A stretch of 64,000 nt of DNA, taken from assembly GCA_030062745.1 (NCBI GenBank), contig CP099841.1, forward strand, positions 16,977,063 through 17,041,062, written 5' to 3'. The notes beneath the pieces are model-generated. The model was given only the letters and a program-made list of their open reading frames with translations. It made no database searches and had not been told where the DNA came from. Of this stretch, positions 61,698 to 64,000 are shown piece after piece. The position numbers and the translations under genes are program-made. Source of the DNA: Capitulum mitella (taxonomy: Eukaryota; Arthropoda; Thecostraca; Pollicipedomorpha; Pollicipedidae). Every line of letters begins with the position of its first letter. Position 1 is the stretch's first letter.

Positions 61698-63515
61698 CTG
61701 TAACACACAAAGAAAACGGCAGCGTTATGCCTTACGTCTTACGTCGTCTTACGGCACCTTTCCGTCGGCGGACAGAGAGGGCCATCAGGGACCAAGCAGT
61801 GCACATGCAGAATCATGGTTGTTGGTGTGTAATCGAAATGTGTCTTATCGTCATGGGCAAATACGATTTAACACATCATAAGTAAATGACACCTGAATCG
61901 ACTTTTAACAAAGAAAGACAACGCAGACACAGATGAGACCGTAGGAAACTGGAATATTCGTTGGCCCTTTCATCACCGATATCTTCCCGTGCTGAAGCAC
62001 GAGAGCCAAAAGTTGCAGCGATTGGACGTCCAGGGAAGTTTCCACCAAGAGGTGCAGGATAACTGGTTGCGTCACTCTTGATCAGCTAACCTTCTGACGA
62101 GCAGCCGGTCCTCCCGGCCTGGTCCGGCCATTGGCATGTGCCCATTTTTAGAGAGAACACCAGGCCGGCAGGACAGTTGACCTTATTACTGGTGCCGTCC
62201 ACGCAGTGCACGAAACTGCCGCACCGGGTGGGGTCCGGGTCGGCAAAATAACCATTCCGCCTGGGACAGTCTTTGGTCGGCTTGGCCTTTTCTGTGGGAG
62301 GACAGGACGGTGGCGATGAGAAGAGGCCGCACTCGCCAGCAGCCAGACAGACCGGCCCGACCACTGGCAGCTGGCACGTGGCTCAGCCCGGCCAGCTGAG
62401 CTGCATCAGAAGTCAGCAGCCCCGTGCCACCCGCCTGACAGGAATTTTAAGTGTGCCCGGGACCTGACACGGGAGGAGCTGGCTCTCCCGCACCCCACCG
62501 AACTTTGGGCACAGCGATTTCGCGACACCTTTGACGTTTTTCAAGACAGTCCAGCACTGATTTCTTTTCATGCCGTTTTTTTCCTTTTGCAAGCCTGACA
62601 CCACTGTGCAATGACTGAACTTTATGCACTTGTATGCGATATTTAATATTCCTACACTTCTATGGCACGTCTCCTATTTTATGATTCTCCATGCAACACA
62701 TCTCATAATCCTCATCCCACTGCAGTTTACAATGCGTTTTCGCAGCGTTTCTTGGCTGCCAGTAATTGCGATTAGTCCAGGGCAACAGCTCGTTGTTTGC
62801 TATGACTGGCAGAAGACTCCCAGGTGAGTGGGACACTAACGCTGCAGCACCACTCACGAAGTTCCTCCCGACCGGTGCAGTTGACGTCGAATGGCTGGTC
62901 ACAGCGGCCGAAGGTGACGCTATAGTCGTTGAAGACTAAACCGTCCGGACAGAGACGCTCCGTGATCTTGTAGTCTCGACATTCGTAGTAACGGTCACAC
63001 TGGCCACAGAGAGGCCTTCTTTGTCAGACTGGTATTAAATAGCACGGGATGCATCCCATTTGTGATAGAGCGCTGCAGCTATACTGGCCCAAACCAAAGC
63101 TACGTATTTAAATTCGCCAGCGGGCGCAAAAGACAAAGATACATCAGTTGTCGCGCTTGGAATATACCACAGCAAACACCCATCCCTCAGATATTAAGAT
63201 GTATTTGTTTCATATGTCGCAGGTATTTGGGTTTATTTTTTAGCTGCTGTGAGGATGCTAGTATTCCGTTTTGTTTGAACTGATACGAACCAAGCCACCG
63301 AGAAACATACTTGGAATGCATCAGCGAAGAATCCATCCTTCTCAGGGCATTCAGTGTCGAATATCGGAGCCTCGGGCTGGGGCGTCGTCCTCGCAGGCAC
63401 CACTCGGCTAACGGAGCTCCCACCTGCCGCCCCCAGTCGTGAGGACTCCCTGCTGGCCGTTCCCAGTCGCGAGGACTGTCTGGTGGTCGTTCCCAGTCGT
63501 GAGAACTGCCTGCTG
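61481..63515 (-). CDS. Gene 3 (partial): obstructor-type protein with three chitin-binding CBM14 domains
   Basis: Exons in transcription order are about 63515-63311, 62999-62858, 62291-62091 and 61697-61481, with phases 0, 1, 1 and 2. Domain 1 (CPEKDGFFADAFQ|CDRYYEC, LCPDGLVFND, CDQPFDVNC) is split by an extra phase-0 intron directly before its second cysteine and resembles obstructor-A/E more than Gasp. Domain 2 is CPRRNGYFADPDPTRC..HC..NC..TC..GC. Domain 3 is FQC..DCQFFFSC..GC..QCDKPKNVPE and then TG|GTGAGT, so the sixth Cys is completed by a missing last exon. The 5' signal exon was not found and may lie beyond the window. The interdomain introns match those of gene 2. Confidence 0.85.
62091..62291 (-). 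CDS. Gene 3 exon: CBM14 domain 2
   Basis: Acceptor CCTCCCACAG at 62292; donor G|GTTAGC after 62091. It encodes KAKPTKDCPRRNGYF through TGCSSE with all six cysteines. The 201 nt keep phase 1. Confidence 0.9.
62858..62999 (-). CDS. Gene 3 exon: rest of CBM14 domain 1
   Basis: Acceptor CTCTGTGGCCAG at 63000; donor C|GTGAGT after 62858. It encodes CDRYYEC, LCPDGLVFND, RCDQPFDVNC and TGREEL, ending in phase 1 at the same place as exon 2 of gene 2. Confidence 0.88.
63311..63515 (-). CDS. Gene 3 upstream exon: Ser/Thr/Arg linker and start of domain 1
   Basis: Its 3' end is firm (TTCCAA|GTATGT, phase 0) after TECPEKDGFFADAFQ. The frame upstream is open and includes three 10-residue repeats of the type TRQSSRLGTA joined to RTTPQPEAPIF. 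The 5' end is not resolved; possible acceptors include CCCCAG before 63376. Confidence 0.55.
63426..63515 (-). repeat. Three 30-bp units inside the gene 3 linker
   Basis: Minus-strand unit CAGTCCTCGCGACTGGGAAC plus about 10 nt, three copies, in frame with domain 1. Confidence 0.85.
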
Positions 63516-63576
63516 GTGACGCTCTGGACCGTTGACTCCTGATCTGCGGTCCGCCGGCGGCTGATCGCCCTCTGGC

Positions 63577-63644
63577 CTGAGGCTGAGTCACATGCAACAG
63601 CGCGTGTTAGCTGAGGCTGAGTCACGTGCAACAGCGCGTGTTAG
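63577..63644. repeat. 34-bp tandem duplication
   Basis: Two adjacent copies (63577-63610 and 63611-63644) differing at one base (CACATG/CACGTG). It lies just upstream of the gene 3 linker and is recent by its near identity. Confidence 0.95.
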
Positions 63645-63649
63645 CCGAC

Positions 63650-64000
63650 TTCAAACGAAAGGAGCCCATTGGAGCAGTAAACGCAAGGTCAGACCGAGGA
63701 TTGTGCACTCGCACCACATTCCGCCCAACACGTTTCAGAAACCTACCGGACAGGCAAGGACAGGTTGCCCTTCACTTTGACGATTACTTCTCTTCTCAAC
63801 ATGGAATTAAATAAAGGATACATTTGGTACGCTGCTTCAATGAAAAAAAAACGAAACAAAAAACATAACTTTCAGCACAGCATGACGTATTCCTAATATG
63901 CACAACCACCTAAGAAAATCGACGGGAAACGAGAAACAATTTTCAGTATTCTGTGGGCACAATTTCGATCATTACACCACCTGCCTGTATTTCAGGCATA
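63650..64000. other. End of window, no feature recognised
   Basis: I looked on the minus strand for a signal-peptide exon for gene 3 and found none. Only AT-rich sequence with an A-rich stretch near 63841 is seen. Confidence 0.5.

Overview
The window looks like arthropod nuclear DNA, probably from a crustacean. The reasons are split genes with GT-AG introns, TCAGT-type initiators, long repeat-filled introns, many TA microsatellites, relics of DNA transposons, LINEs and a tRNA-type SINE, and proteins of the arthropod cuticle. The species cannot be named from the sequence alone.

The only confident protein-coding genes are three members of the obstructor/Gasp family. These are secreted chitin-binding proteins with three six-cysteine peritrophin-A (CBM14) domains. 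Gene 1 lies on + at 3511-9383 and has 3 exons. Gene 2 lies on - at 39760-29067 and has 5 exons. Gene 3 lies on - from at least 63311 down to 61481; it is partial, and its signal exon and last exon were not found. Each gene is broken into exons that no single open reading frame shows. Signal-peptide exons are only 37-43 nt, and last exons only 43-52 nt. In all three genes the last cysteine of domain 3 is split TG|Y by a phase-2 intron. Continuous reading there gives a false Trp, followed by an immediate false stop in genes 2 and 3. Genes 1 and 2 both have 668 coding nt before that intron, so the 18 domain cysteines end at residue 223 in each. Gene 1 lacks the interdomain introns that genes 2 and 3 share.

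Layout: 0-3.4 kb is repeat-rich intergenic DNA. 3.5-9.4 kb is gene 1. 10-28 kb has no recognised gene; it holds a mariner relic (19.0-21.2 kb) with another TIR element nested in it, a 2.2-kb foldback (21.9-24.1 kb), two inverted hAT-like MITEs beside a hAT transposase fragment (24.5-25.5 kb) and a SINE (28.2 kb). 29-39.8 kb is gene 2; its third intron begins inside a 36-bp minisatellite that copies the splice donor, and a second 35-bp minisatellite lies upstream of its TATA/Inr promoter. 40-61 kb has no recognised gene; it holds dispersed repeat copies, a 365-bp foldback, a second mariner relic with intact TIRs and TA duplication (51.6-53.2 kb), a 33-bp-type degenerate minisatellite (55.3 kb) and a 150-bp tandem repeat carrying AGGTCA direct repeats (60.3 kb). 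61.5-63.5 kb is gene 3.

The three genes are probably tandem duplicates that supply chitin-binding proteins to cuticle or another chitin matrix. The most unusual feature is the array of in-phase splice donors at the exon 3/intron 3 boundary of gene 2.
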